From assembly GCA_963693315.1 (NCBI GenBank), contig OY856186.1:82839676-82903675 (forward strand): 64,000 bases of DNA, written 5' to 3'. Below are positions 42,901 to 52,436 of the stretch, in pieces (positions within the stretch are counted from its first letter, which is position 1; each line of letters starts with the position of its first letter). Below the pieces are notes generated by a model. It ran no database searches and was not told the origin of the DNA. It worked only from the letters and a program-made list of their open reading frames with translations. Both the position numbers and the translations under genes were made by a program. This DNA comes from Diogma glabrata. Lineage: Eukaryota > Arthropoda > Insecta > Diptera > Cylindrotomidae.

Positions 42901-45900
42901 TAAAGAGGTACGATGTAAAGCCTTTGAAAACATACATTTTTTTATCGAGACGAGTAGGGTATCATATGAAAGGGCTTCATTTCAGCATTATTTAAAAATA
43001 TATTTTGGAATTTTACACCTCACCATTTTTTGTATAATTTTGAAAAATGACGATTTCTGGATGTTTTATTGCCCCGATTAACTCCGACCCTACTTCATCG
43101 AAAACCTTGAAATATATTTGGAATGATAGAAAATTGAGTAGGTTTTCAATGAAAAATATAGAAAAGTGGCAGATACTCATAACTATATTTATTAAAGGGG
43201 TGGGAATGTAAAGGGGTAAAAACATCATTTAAAACCAGGTCATGTGGGGTGTCATTTGAAAGAGCACTTGATTTTAGAAATATTGCCATTTTTTTTGGAA
43301 TTTTGCAATGCATAGTTTTTGAATTATTATCAATAAAGTGACACAAAAAGTTTAGTGCTCTTTTTTGAAAGAGCACTAAATTTCCAAAACATTGCAATTT
43401 TTTTTAGAATTTTGCGGTACACAGTTTTTGAGTTATTTCAAATAATGTGCAAATTCCAGACCGTACCACCCCCCCCCCCCCCCCTCTACGTTTCGACACT
43501 GATTGACAGAAAAAATTGAAAAAACTCATAGAGACAGGAAGTTAGCTATATTTTGAACAAAAATTATAGCGAACTCTCAAATAATTATATTTTTTTGTGT
43601 TTAGGGGATGGGTGTAAGGGGGGTAAAAAAAACTTTTTTTGACCCAAGCGAGTGGGGTATCATTTGAAAGAACATCAAATTTCCAAAACATTGCAATTTT
43701 TTGTAGAATTTCGCGGTACACAGTTTTGGAGTTATTCTAAAAAATGTGCAAATTCCAGACCGTTCCCCCCCTACGTTTCGACACTGATTGACAGAAAAAA
43801 TTGAAAAAAATCATAGAGACAGGAAGTTTGCTATATTTTGAACGAAAATTATAGCGAACCCACAAATAATTATATTTCTGTGTGTTTAGGGGATGGGTGT
43901 AAGGAGGGTAAAAAAAACTTTTTTTGACCCAAGCAAGTAGGGTATCATTTGAAAGAGCACCAGAAAGAGCGCAGATACTCATAACTATAGTTATTAAAGG
44001 GGTGGGAATGTTAAGGGGTAAAAACATCATTTAAAACATCATTTAAGGTCATGTGGGGTGTCATTTGAAAGAGCACTTGATTTTAGAAATATTGTCATTT
44101 TTTTTAGAATTTTGCAATGCATAGTTTTTGCATTATTATCAATAAAGTGATACAAAAAGTTGGTCCCCCCTTGCATTTCGAGCCTAATTAACAGAAAAAT
44201 TTGAAAAAATTCACAGAGACAGGAAGTTTGATAAACTCTGAATGAAAAATGTAGCGAACTCTCAAATAATTATATTTTTGTGCTTTTAAGTCATTGGGGT
44301 GGGGAAGGGTGAAAAATTTTTTGACCCAAGCGAAAGGGGTGTCATTTGAAAGAGCTCCAAATTTCAGAAACATTGCAATAATTTTTAGAATTTTGCGGTA
44401 CACAGTTTTTGAGTTATTCTAAGAAATCTGTAAATTCCAGACCATTCCCCCCCCCCTACGTTTCGACACTGATAGACAGAAAAAATTCATAGAGATAGGA
44501 AGTTTGCTATATTTTGAATGAAAATTATAGCGAACTCTCAAATAATTATATTTCTGTGTGTTTAGAGGATGGGTGTAGGGAGGGTAAAAAAAACTTTTTT
44601 GGAACCAAACGAGTGGGGTGTCATTTTAAAGAACACTTAATTTAAGAAACATTGCAACATTTTTTAGAATTCTGCGATGCACAGTTTTTTAGTTATTGAT
44701 AAAAAAAGTGCTACTTTAAGTGTATGTATACCACCCTATATTTCGACGCTGATTTAAAGAACAAATATTCCCAATTTAGACCATTAAAATACTGGTTAAA
44801 TCTTTCTTTAACTAACATAAACAGCTATGGATAAGATTTAACCTCAAGAAACATTTTTGATCAATGTAGATGTGATTGACATTTACTATTGACGTTTACA
44901 ATTAAACATTTATTCTGTTATGCATCCATAGTCTGGCGATATAAAGACTTTACAACATAACTTTATGTCATTTATTTTTGATATTGTGTTCTTTTACATT
45001 CACGGAACCCTTGGCGAGCGAATTTTATTCGCACTTGTCCGACTTTTTTTTTTTTAGTGAAAGTTAGGCATGTTTAGTGTTAATATAATTAATTATATAT
45101 TAACGTCTCTGAATAGCCGAAGATACCATGCCAACTTATAGGGATTATAATCAATTGAGAATTAAGTTTCTTTTAGAAATTTATGAACGCCGACTTTGAA
45201 ATTTTGAGGGTTAAAGTTATCAGAGAAAACCCACGAAGGTAATGAATTCCAGAGATGAGAGACTCTGTTGAAAAAGTCGCGCTGGAAGACTACAGTTCTA
45301 CATCTAATTATTTGAACCGTAAAAGGATGGGCCGCTACCGATGCTCTGGTATGACGTGATAGGTATGCAGACTTAGGTAAAATTGATTTGATCTCTTCAG
45401 AAACCCGTTCATCCATGATGTATTTGTAGAAAATCGTCAAATAAGTAACATTTCTTCTATGCTGCAAGGAATCAAGGTCATTAGTAAGATTTGAGTTACC
45501 AATTGATTTAACTCCGCTGCCCAGAATCAAGATACTTCAAACTACATAAGTATACCCCACCCCATATGTGAGAACAATATTCCGTGCAGGGACGTATAAA
45601 AGATTTGTATATTAAAAGAAGCTGTTCGCTACTGAAAAACTTACGACACCGTCCTAAAAACCCTAATTTTTGAACAGCGCTCTTCGCTAGGCTAAAAATA
45701 TGAGAATTCCACCTCATATTATTTTCAACCTCAACACCTAGAAGTTTCACAGACTCCTTTCCATCAGAACGTTGGAATCAAACTTTAATGGAAAAAGGTT
45801 AGGTGTTGACAATCTTGAAACATGGCAAAGTTGTGTTTTGGACGTATTGAATTCAACACTGTTAGCAATACCCCAATCAAAGATAGCTTTAAGATCAACG

Positions 45901-48900
45901 TTTAATGAATCTATCAAATTTGATCTACAGTTATTAAGCGCTAAAGGTGAATATGATCTAGGTGCAACATGAAATGCATGAAGAGTGCTATCATCAGCAA
46001 AACTATGGATAGGATTTATTGTTGAAACCAACAAGTCATTAATATAGATAAGAAAAAGAGTTGGGGACAAAACAGAACCTTGAGGAACGTCTGCATTAGT
46101 CGAAAATACATCCAATGAAATACCATCAACATTGACTCGAAAATTTCGCTCAGATATAAAGCATTGCATCCAGGAAATTAGTGGCTCATCTAAACCGTAA
46201 CATCTCAACTAGCATATAAGATTTTGGTGCCAAAACTTTGTCAAATGCTTTGGAAATATCAAGAGCAACACCGAAAGTCTCACTAAAGTTTTCAAGGGAT
46301 TTGTTCCAAAGATGAGTAACAAACAAAAGCAAATCTCCCGTTCTTCTTCCTTTTTGAAAGCCGTATTGTCTTTCATTAAGTAATTTGGAAGACTCTAAGA
46401 AGCTCATTAAATTAAAATTTATATATTTCTCAAAAACTTTAGAAACTACTGACAAAATTGAAATGGGACTGTAATTGGATGGGTCTGTTTTACTACCCCT
46501 TTTTTGCAACAAGCTGTACACTAGCAATTTTCCATATTTCAGGAAAAATCTCTTTCTTATAAGACAAATAAAATACTTTAGTGAGGAAAGATGCTAGCTC
46601 TCTAGCAAACGTTTTAAGTATAAATGGAGGAATATGATCAGGCCCAGATGCCTTGTTGAAATTAATTTGTAAAAGCATTTTTTGAATAATGTTTTTACGA
46701 AAAATTATTCGCTTCATGTTAAGCGATGCTTTAGGAATAGGTCTAGGTTGGAAATTGGGTTCGACTAATGTAGAATTTACAGAAAAACAAATGTCTTAGA
46801 AAATTAGCCTTTTCTTTTGGGTCAATAATAGGTATATTGAGAGAAGAGAAAGATTTACAGAAATTGCCTTGGATAGCCTTAGCGGCTTTTAAGAAGTTAC
46901 GCGAACCAGTTGGGTGCTCAGCAAATTTAGAAGCTTTTTTCAAATTAAATAGATTTTTCTCTGCATCTATTAGTTTCCTACATAAATTCCTCTCTTTTCG
47001 ATACTCTCTAATAGACTAAGAGCCCGTGACGGCCAGACCTTCGTTATTTTATAAAAGCTGAAAGTTTCTCTGCGCATATCCCTTACTCAGGTAGGAACGA
47101 TTAGCAACATATGAAGTTTGGATCATAGTGGCTTTGGCAGAGAGCAGGTAACAAAGGGGCCTCCAAAGTTTCGTGAAAGTATAAAAGCTAATTTTTTATA
47201 TATTCTTCGGGATAGTATTAAAAGTCACGTCACCCATTGCCAGACACTTACTATCGTGGAAACCCTCTGCCAGACACCCTTAAACTTTAACAAATTGACT
47301 TCTAATACTATCCCGAAGAATATATAAAAAAAATTAGCTTTTATACTTTAACGAAACTTTGGAGGCCTCTTGTTACCTGCTCTTTGCCAAAGCCACTATG
47401 ATCCAAACTTCATATGTCACTAATCGTTCCTACCTGAGTAGGGGGTATGCGCAGAGAAACTTTCAGCTTTTAAAGTAAAAATAAAATAACGAAGGTCTGG
47501 CTGTCGCGGGCTTTTAGTCTATAAGGTTTTCATCAGTTTTGTTTTGGATAAACTTTCGAAAAGCCTTTTTTTTAACTTTAATTGCTTTTTTGCATTTACT
47601 CGAAAACCATAGATCAACCTTCGGAATGATCAATTTATTAGGAATAAATCTACGCATGCCCTCAATTATAATTTCAGAAAAATTTATAGCAGCAATTTTT
47701 GGATTTGGCCAGTAAGACAACTATGTTTCCTATTTATGCCTGAAAGTTCTATGCACATTTTGTATATATGTTTACATGATTTAAAATGTTAAATTAAATC
47801 AAAACAAATAGGTATGACATTAGCACTCAAATACTTTTGAGCTTCATATTAATTTAAAATATGCACTAGAATATTTAAAAAAAACTTAAGAATTAATTAA
47901 ATAAAAAAGTTTACAAAATGTGCATCGACTCGTGCAGCATGTACATAATGGTTGTCGGTAAAGAGAAATTAGCTAAACCTCAACCAAAGAAACGGGTGTT
48001 GAGTGGTCTAGTGATAAGCACGCTGAACTGGAGTTCGACTCCCATCTAAGTCAAAGTGTTTTTAAGCAAAACATTAAAAACTATCACCCACTGATTTTCC
48101 AATTAACAAATATGGTTGATAAATTCCGAAAAATACTCTATGGGCTGATCACCCATATAAAACTAATCAATTAATTTGAGTCTTCAAGTGAAACTCGGTC
48201 AAAAAATTGAGTGAATTGAGATTAATATAGGTGAGGGCTACTTGTTGGTAGCCTCCGTTCCTATATAAATCATATGCGGGTAAAAAAACAAAGAAATTGA
48301 GAAGATGAAAATCGAAAAGAATGTGAAAAATGAATTTAGCGAAAAGGTATACATTTACAGAAAAACACAGATGTATCAAACTATAAGTAGAAAGATATGG
48401 TACGAAATATTAAATTTAAACTAAATTTATCAAAGAGGCTGTAGTTAAATGAAGGGTTATTATAAAAAATAAAGAAAAGTTTCCCTTCCAATAACTCCAA
48501 GTGAAGAGAAGTTAAAAGCGAATACAACTTTAAAGTTATTTGTGTACATCAAAATTGAATGAATAAAATGGCGATATAGACCATATCTGCACATAAATGG
48601 AAATATATGCCGAAATTAATTGTATCAGGAATTAATGGAATCAATGAACAGGTGAGTGTCTAGTTAGGTTAACCATTAAGCATATTTATTTTAAGCGTTA
48701 ACCATATTTGATGTGACTAAAGGTTACTTTTTGTTTTTAAAAAAATAATTAAAATGAATGAATTGATGAAATTACAATGATATGGAATTTTGGGGATGGC
48801 ACCAAAGATGTTTGGAGTAATGGGCTTAACAGTCTAAATCACAGTTCATAAAAGGAATGACCTTATTCAAACAATAGGAATCAATAGACTTCTTTAAAAA

Positions 48901-49910
48901 AATTCTCAACAATCTCTTTCTAAAGCTATAAAAAACTGTTCGTAGAGATTATAGAGTAGCCAAAAATATGAACATTAACAAAATGAAAACGAACAGGTAA
49001 TAAACAAACACAACTAAACGAATTATAGCAAAAAACTGCAGCACTAATAAATAGCCTTTAATAGAATAGGTAAATCCTGGAAAACTCCTAGAAAGTTTGC
49101 GTATTACTAATATTATTTAAAAGACTACGGATTTGCAAACGAGTGGTCTAAGGGAGAGGAACCCTAAGTATAAAATGGATAAAATCGTCAATACAAGGTG
49201 AATAAGTAATATTATATGTGACAGAAAGAATAGACTGATTGTGTGTGACAGAAAGAATAAAAGTTTTTCAGAAAACAAATTTTTCGCAATAGCCGTTTTA
49301 GGTCAGTAAGTTGAAAAAAGGTTTTAGTAATCTTCTTTTCACTGTTTTATATTATTTTTAAAAAATTTATAATTTTAAATGAACTTACCAAGTTTGTCCA
49401 GCTGTTGTATTTAATTTTCCTTTCTTTTTCTAAACGTAATAAAATTTGCGCATTTTGTTCACAAGTATATGTATGGGTAGGTCGTTTCCTTTCCAAGCTA
49501 TATTGGTAAATAGGCCGAAGTGGATCTGGAATTATTGCAGTATCAGCGTCACAGCTACATAAAGAAAGAGTACTTCTTTGCATTTTCTTTTGCATTGTTT
49601 CTTTGGTATTAAAATTATCACTATTTCTTTCATTTGATATTATACTGTTTTTACTATTGTTTACACTATTATTAATGTTATTAAGTTTAGCTAAAGTGAT
49701 CGCATCAAAGTTGCACTGCTTATTTGATTGAAATGTTTCATTATTATGCATTCGTAAATTGCTCTCAGCAAATGTAACAACTGGTTCGTTAATTGGTTGT
49801 TTCGGGTAGTAACCCAATTTATAATCACTTTGTTTATATTTAGCATTGCCATACTTTTTATTATTACCACAATCACTTCTGATGTAATCATCAAATCGAA
49901 TTTCTTCCAT
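27684..49910 (-). CDS. Membrane dipeptidase (renal dipeptidase family M19), 11 coding exons, 902 aa
   Basis: Coding exons (minus strand): 49910-49389, 41443-41363, 41308-40450, 33280-33179, 32928-32802, 32732-32636, 32579-32447, 32363-32143, 32070-31809, 31236-31161, 27912-27684. All introns are GT-AG and every phase joins, giving 2709 nt. Residues 1-487 are Ser/Asn-rich with a PPPPPP run near 212-217. Residues 496-519 are one hydrophobic span ([18 protein letters not shown]...). Residues 522-902 are the peptidase: zinc ligands by family alignment are H545 and D547 (IDGHNDLPW), E658 (GVEGGHS), H731 (VDLSHVS) and H752 (FSHSSAYEL). R763 and D823 (GAGFDGI) are kept. The His of LTHSC in the human enzyme (His152) is Ser685 here ([11 protein letters not shown]). 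The family hydrolyses dipeptides outside the cell. The predicted type II topology replaces the GPI anchor of vertebrate DPEP1; the C-terminus (DDTYNCTTS) has no GPI-type tail. Joining the first three exons to the rest rests on phase and strand. Confidence 0.88.
28605..29260 (-). pseudogene. LINE-A copy 3, 3' fragment
   Basis: Minus-strand reading [20 protein letters not shown] and [20 protein letters not shown], plus the 3' UTR motif GAATATCCGAAGATACCATG at about 28676. It is closest to LINE-A copy 2 ([18 protein letters not shown] against [18 protein letters not shown]). Strongly 5'-truncated and frameshifted. Confidence 0.85.
29268..29385. repeat. CTCTACACT-type microsatellite
   Basis: Imperfect iterations of CTCTACACT / GCTCTACATT over about 115 bp. 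Confidence 0.8.
29770..30490. mobile_element. TIR element in dipeptidase intron 10
   Basis: TGCTGTTACACACAAATTAA at the left pairs with TTAATTTGTGTGTAATAGCA at the right, about 27 bp. CTGAAAAGTTGATGA occurs near both ends in the same direction. No ORF. Confidence 0.65.
31161..32928 (-). CDS. Dipeptidase exons 5-10 (catalytic domain)
   Basis: Six closely spaced exons hold the metal site: IDGHNDLPW (exon 5), [19 protein letters not shown] (exon 6), [20 protein letters not shown] (exon 7), [12 protein letters not shown] and [12 protein letters not shown] (exon 8), [13 protein letters not shown] and [12 protein letters not shown] (exon 9), [20 protein letters not shown] (exon 10). Phases are 1/2, 2/0, 0/1, 1/0, 0/1 and 1/2. 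The donor of exon 10 is GTGAAT, read through codon TA|C. Confidence 0.93.
33179..33280 (-). CDS. Dipeptidase exon 4 (transmembrane anchor)
   Basis: TTTCCAG acceptor and GTAAAT donor. Encodes [20 protein letters not shown] followed by [14 protein letters not shown]: basic residues before a 22-24-residue hydrophobic span, predicting a signal anchor with the C-terminal side outside. Confidence 0.85.
33407..33896. mobile_element. Foldback element, arms about 230 bp
   Basis: The left arm starts ACCACATATTTTATACTTCG and the right arm is its imperfect complement ending ATAAAATATGTGGT. Pairing continues through GACGAGTCCGAAAACTTTTG, ATCTTGTAAATT and TTGTCCGAC to a loop near 33640-33660. It sits inside the left TIR of the 6.6-kb element. 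Confidence 0.75.
35458..35594 (+). CDS. Candidate spliced exon inside the TIR element
   Basis: An acceptor-like TTTAACTTCAG and a strong donor A|GTAAGT bracket a 137-bp block whose third frame is fully open: [20 protein letters not shown], then [16 protein letters not shown] and IFLCQKCS. The composition looks like real protein (acidic-amphipathic helix, then a CxxC), unlike the surrounding AT-rich noise. It runs opposite to the dipeptidase gene. A possible upstream donor (TTCATTG|GTGAGT) is at about 35231. Function unknown; it could be a transposon-encoded or captured exon. Confidence 0.4.
36030..39145 (+). mobile_element. LINE family B copy 1 (degenerate), in dipeptidase intron 3
   Basis: Plus-strand LINE, antisense to the host gene, ending in an A tract at 39125-39145. 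The leader (from about 36030, CATGAAATATTGGCCTATGT) is shared with the short elements at 52440-53037 and 63530-64000. It carries the broken endonuclease-RT gene below. Confidence 0.9.
36182..39087 (+). pseudogene. LINE-B endonuclease-reverse transcriptase, three lesions
   Basis: The start [20 protein letters not shown] (about 36188) shifts frame near 36280. The main frame then runs to 38493 with [15 protein letters not shown] and GNSDHYLI (endonuclease) and [34 protein letters not shown] and SFADDSTLH (RT). TAG at 38491-38493 replaces the Trp codon of the intact copy (DLLWNDH). The frame resumes at once ([23 protein letters not shown]), then shifts again near 39010 so the C-terminus is wrong. 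Compared with the intact copy at 59628-62720. Confidence 0.9.
40450..41308 (-). CDS. Dipeptidase exon 3 (cytoplasmic region)
   Basis: Starts [20 protein letters not shown] after a TTTTCAG acceptor. Ends in the Ser/Thr-rich NSNSSSTSS with donor GTACGT, leaving one base (A) that joins GG of exon 4 to give Arg488. Ser/Asn/His-rich with no recognised domain. The proline run could bind SH3 or EVH1 partners (inference). Confidence 0.75.
41363..41443 (-). CDS. Dipeptidase exon 2 (27 residues)
   Basis: TTTTCTAG acceptor, [20 protein letters not shown]..., then GTAAGT donor; phase 0 at both ends. It is too short to be found by ORF length alone and is supported by exact frame continuity with exons 1 and 3. 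Confidence 0.7.
42052..42192. repeat. Near-perfect palindrome, about 65-bp arms
   Basis: GCACACAAATGTTAGCCGCA, TGTTTCGCGAATAATAAAAA and ACGAAGCGAAATTTATT recur as complements around a short TATCATT loop, with one or two mismatches. Likely a small MITE. Confidence 0.85.
42721..45046. repeat. Element with GGTTCCG/CGGAACC ends and internal diverged tandem repeats
   Basis: It opens with TTAGGGTTCCGTTTTTTATACGGAAC split over 42721-42748 and closes with ACGGAACCCTTGGCGAGCG and TTCGCACTTGTCCGACTT (about 45001-45046). In between, a unit with GGGGTATCATTTGAAAGA, CGGTACACAGTTTTTGAGTT and CTACGTTTCGACACTGATTG recurs at least six times with varying length (about 43240-44740), and C-runs near 43470 and 44450. 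GTTCCG...CGGAACCC ends are common in insect repeats. No ORF is intact. Confidence 0.7.
45162..47011 (-). pseudogene. LINE-A copy 2 reverse transcriptase, multiply frameshifted
   Basis: Pieces in 5'-3' order: [30 protein letters not shown] and [52 protein letters not shown] and [30 protein letters not shown] and [27 protein letters not shown] and [26 protein letters not shown] to VHKFLKET. Each junction is a small indel. The remainder of the ORF (residues before KASKF) continues at 47522-47720. Confidence 0.9.
47012..47521. mobile_element. Foldback MITE (510 bp) with TAA duplication, inside LINE-A copy 2
   Basis: The ends are TAGACTAAGAGCCCGTGACG and, as complement, TAGACTAAAAGCCCGCGACA. The arms (about 47012-47225 and 47305-47521) pair almost throughout. 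TAA flanks both sides (47009-47011, 47522-47524). Removing the element with one TAA gives the LINE frame [13 protein letters not shown] with no shift, so the insertion is precise. Confidence 0.9.
47522..47720 (-). pseudogene. LINE-A copy 2, 5'-most surviving coding piece
   Basis: [20 protein letters not shown] and [13 protein letters not shown] match LINE-A copy 1 between its endonuclease and RT ([17 protein letters not shown]). The match stops at about 47730, the truncation point. Confidence 0.85.
47988..48290 (+). mobile_element. tRNA-derived SINE candidate
   Basis: The head contains GAGTGGTCTAGTGATAAGC (A-box-like, close to TGGTCTAGTGG of real tRNAs) and, 30 bases on, GGAGTTCGACTCCC (B box). 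A non-tRNA body follows (GATAAATTCCGAAAAATACT, GAGGGCTACTTGTTGGTAGC). No full cloverleaf, so it is a SINE head rather than a tRNA gene. The end is uncertain. Confidence 0.6.
49389..49910 (-). CDS. Dipeptidase exon 1 (residues 1-174)
   Basis: Starts [13 protein letters not shown], with an in-frame stop six codons upstream of the ATG. Ends NSWTNL, then GTAAGT at 49388. Asn- and Ser-rich, predicted cytoplasmic. A conserved-looking block [19 protein letters not shown] lies near residue 130-150. No domain recognised. Confidence 0.75.
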
Positions 49911-51170
49911 TACTGATTTCGATAATTATTATAAACTTTTCATGTTTAGTTATTAGACAAAATTGCTATTTTTTATTGCGTTAATATGTTTTTTAATTAA
50001 ATCTGACTGTTAAATGAATCAAAAGTAAATAATTATTAATTTTTTTTAAGCGTGTTTTTTATCCTTTTTATCGCGTTTCATATTTTTTGCATTTATTAAG
50101 CATAGATACAGATGACACTGTAGAAATAGATGACAATGTATAGCCCACTATTATTATTAAATCATCAACATTGTCAATTTAATTTATGAACCATTTATAG
50201 GCATAACGCAAAAATAATATTTGGATGGATGGTTTAACCGACAACCGGGCAGCCAACCGACATCAACATTTTTTAAGATAAATTAGTGTGACAAACAGAC
50301 ATCTCAGTACATCCGTTGTAAAATTGGGTGTATGCGAAGTCTCGTAGTTTTGTTAAACCCGCATATGCAGCACACCCACAGGATTCAACTTTAGTGTCTT
50401 CAAACTATCAACCATATTACAATAACGTTTTCCATTTAAGACTACCGTAACCCCACGTTCATTTCCAAAAAATAAAGAACTATGTCTCCGGAAGAACACA
50501 TAGTGCACTAAACTATCGCTTTCATTAGATACAAAGGTACATAATTTATGGATAATTTGAAAATTGCATATTTTATATTTCGATCTTTTGTTTATTAATT
50601 ATTTACGTATTCATTTAAATAGCAAGTAGCCGCCTCATCACTTTTTACATGGTGTTATTTGTTATGATGCTGTAATATCTTATTGGCATTATGAATGATC
50701 TCATAGAAGAAACGCGTATGTTGATTGAACTTAAGATGAATACAAATGCATGCTTTATGCATTGTTTCCAAGAAACTTGTTGTCGTTAACCTATTTTCTT
50801 TTTTAACACATTCGTGGACAGTAGTACTGCTTTTAGCTAGCTAATTTTTATGTTTGTCTGAAACAGATTTTCTGTTGCCAAAATCTTTTACTGTGAAGGG
50901 TATTTGGTTATTTCCGGAGACAATGTAGCGAAAATGTTGAATCACAAATAAAAACGAAAACTATCCAACTAAAACGTTTTATACACAATATACTGGTAAA
51001 ACTCTTTGGAAAATGGTAAAAAGAATAGATACAAAAATTAAATCAAGCCATAATAATTAAAAAGTGAAGATAAGCAATTGACAAAATTCCTCTTTCGTTT
51101 CCAATAACCTTGTAAATAATAACAATACAGATTACAACGGCCTTCGAAATTCAAATTAAATAAACTGAAA
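49911..51170. other. Upstream region of the dipeptidase gene
   Basis: AT-rich with no recognisable repeat, exon or core promoter I can defend. The transcription start and any 5' UTR exon should lie here or further right. Confidence 0.4.
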
Positions 51171-51520
51171 TACCGGGATTTTTTTGTCCGTACATCGTAC
51201 AAATGATGGAATGTTTTGCCCAAATCAATAGTCTCGAGGGCGTTCAATCCACAAAAGTTTAACAAAAGTGTTCATCAATACCTCACAACGCACATATTGT
51301 AATTCCTATAAGACAACACTTTTTATTAAATAAATAAAAAAAATTCTAGATTAATTCTAACAGAAATTCTATTTTAGAGCTTAGTTCTATTATAGAGAAA
51401 GATTTGCGTCCATTAACACTTTAGAACACATGTTGTTGAGAGACCTTAAAATGTTGTTATATGTATTGTTGTGACGTACATATTGTAATAAATAATTCCA
51501 ACTCCACATCGCATTTTATT
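51170..51520 (+). pseudogene. Two LINE-B 3' tails in tandem
   Basis: Segment one (51175-51345): TTTTTTTGTCCGTACATCGT, CAATAGTCTCGAGGGCGTTC and TTGTAATTCCTATAAGACAA match the LINE-B C-terminus and 3' UTR. Segment two (about 51395-51520): GTCCATTAACACTTTAGAAC, TGTTGTTGAGAGACC and GTATTGTTGTGACG repeat the 3' UTR. Confidence 0.75.
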
Positions 51521-51604
51521 GAAGTGCTTGTTACTTTATTTGCACCAAAAAAAATCAGATTCAAGCAAATGGCAAATGGCGATATTGTGGTAGATTTTTG
51601 TAAT

Positions 51605-52435
51605 TTTATTGAATTTTAAGCATTCTTTTAAATCTTTGTAGATTGAAATCCCTTGAGATTATTGATTCCAGCAAATCATTCCATTTGTTCAATGTTCGGA
51701 CAAAGAAATTCAAATGCACTACTTCACTATCACAGTATGTGATCTCGTCAGTTTGACTGTTTCACTAACCGATTGACAAGATAAATGGGAAAAAATACAT
51801 TTTAGAAATGATTGATCCAATTTCATTTGGGTGGGTTTTCTCGATTTGGATGCAAGTTATTTTGCAGTTTTTGACTTTTCTCAAGAGATGATGCAAAAAT
51901 ATTGGCTTGTCCAGAACGACAAGATAACAAAAATTAGGAAAAAAAATTTAAATTTATTAATTAATGAATTTTCTTATAGTTCTGTAAGCTGCTAGGCCAA
52001 ATTATACGATATGGCAAAAGGAATATCCTTCAATTGCTTTAAGACCTATCATTGTAGTTGCATTTTCACGAGTTCTGAAAGATTTAACACAAAATTCGAC
52101 AAAGTGTTTCGTAAAAACTGTTTCGTAAACAAATTCGTAACAAACTGTTTATTTTAAATATTAATAAGTTTAAGTCCTGAAATTCAAATTGATTAAACTC
52201 GGTGTGCTGAGTGAATCCAGTTTCAATCACATCCGGAAAACAGAAACAGTTGGGAAATACCACGTAGTTGCAGATCTCGGACAACTGTTTAGTTGAAACT
52301 TCAATAACTTCTAATGCTGGCATTAAATGTTGTTCAAACTTTGTTATAGTTTGGATGAAACTTTGATGTAATATATAGATGGCATTGATTGGATTGAGCG
52401 ATAGTGGAGAAGGTAGAGGTCTCCCTAGAATCTGT
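51605..52435 (-). pseudogene. Degenerate LINE-B fragment
   Basis: On the minus strand, 52084-52430 is open and reads LSLNPINAIYILHQSF, which resembles [17 protein letters not shown] of LINE-B. Further on, SETVKLTRSHT (about 51730-51790) and ATTCCATTTGTTCAATGTTC / CGGACAAAGAAATTC (plus strand, about 51680-51710) match the LINE-B C-terminal region. The middle is badly diverged. Collinear with LINE-B, but confidence is moderate. Confidence 0.5.
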
Positions 52436-52436
52436 T

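Larger units (their letters stand above)
45047..47730 (-). mobile_element. LINE-A copy 2 (5'-truncated, degenerate)
   Basis: Poly-T at 45047-45058 is the minus-strand A tail. The 3' UTR GAATAGCCGAAGATACCATG is at about 45111. It carries RT and C-terminal regions in at least six frame-shifted pieces and lacks the endonuclease. Interrupted by a MITE at 47012-47521. Confidence 0.9.
41444..49388 (-). other. Dipeptidase intron 1 with transposon insertions
   Basis: Holds a palindrome (42052-42192), a diverged tandem array (42721-45046), LINE-A copy 2 (45047-47730) with a nested MITE, and a tRNA-derived SINE (47988-48290). 48300-49340 is AT-rich with nothing recognised. Confidence 0.75.

Noticed and set aside
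43013..44403. A series of minus-strand ORFs of 70-97 residues with similar sequence
   Set aside because: They recur only because the underlying DNA is a tandem repeat; frames are inconsistent between units.
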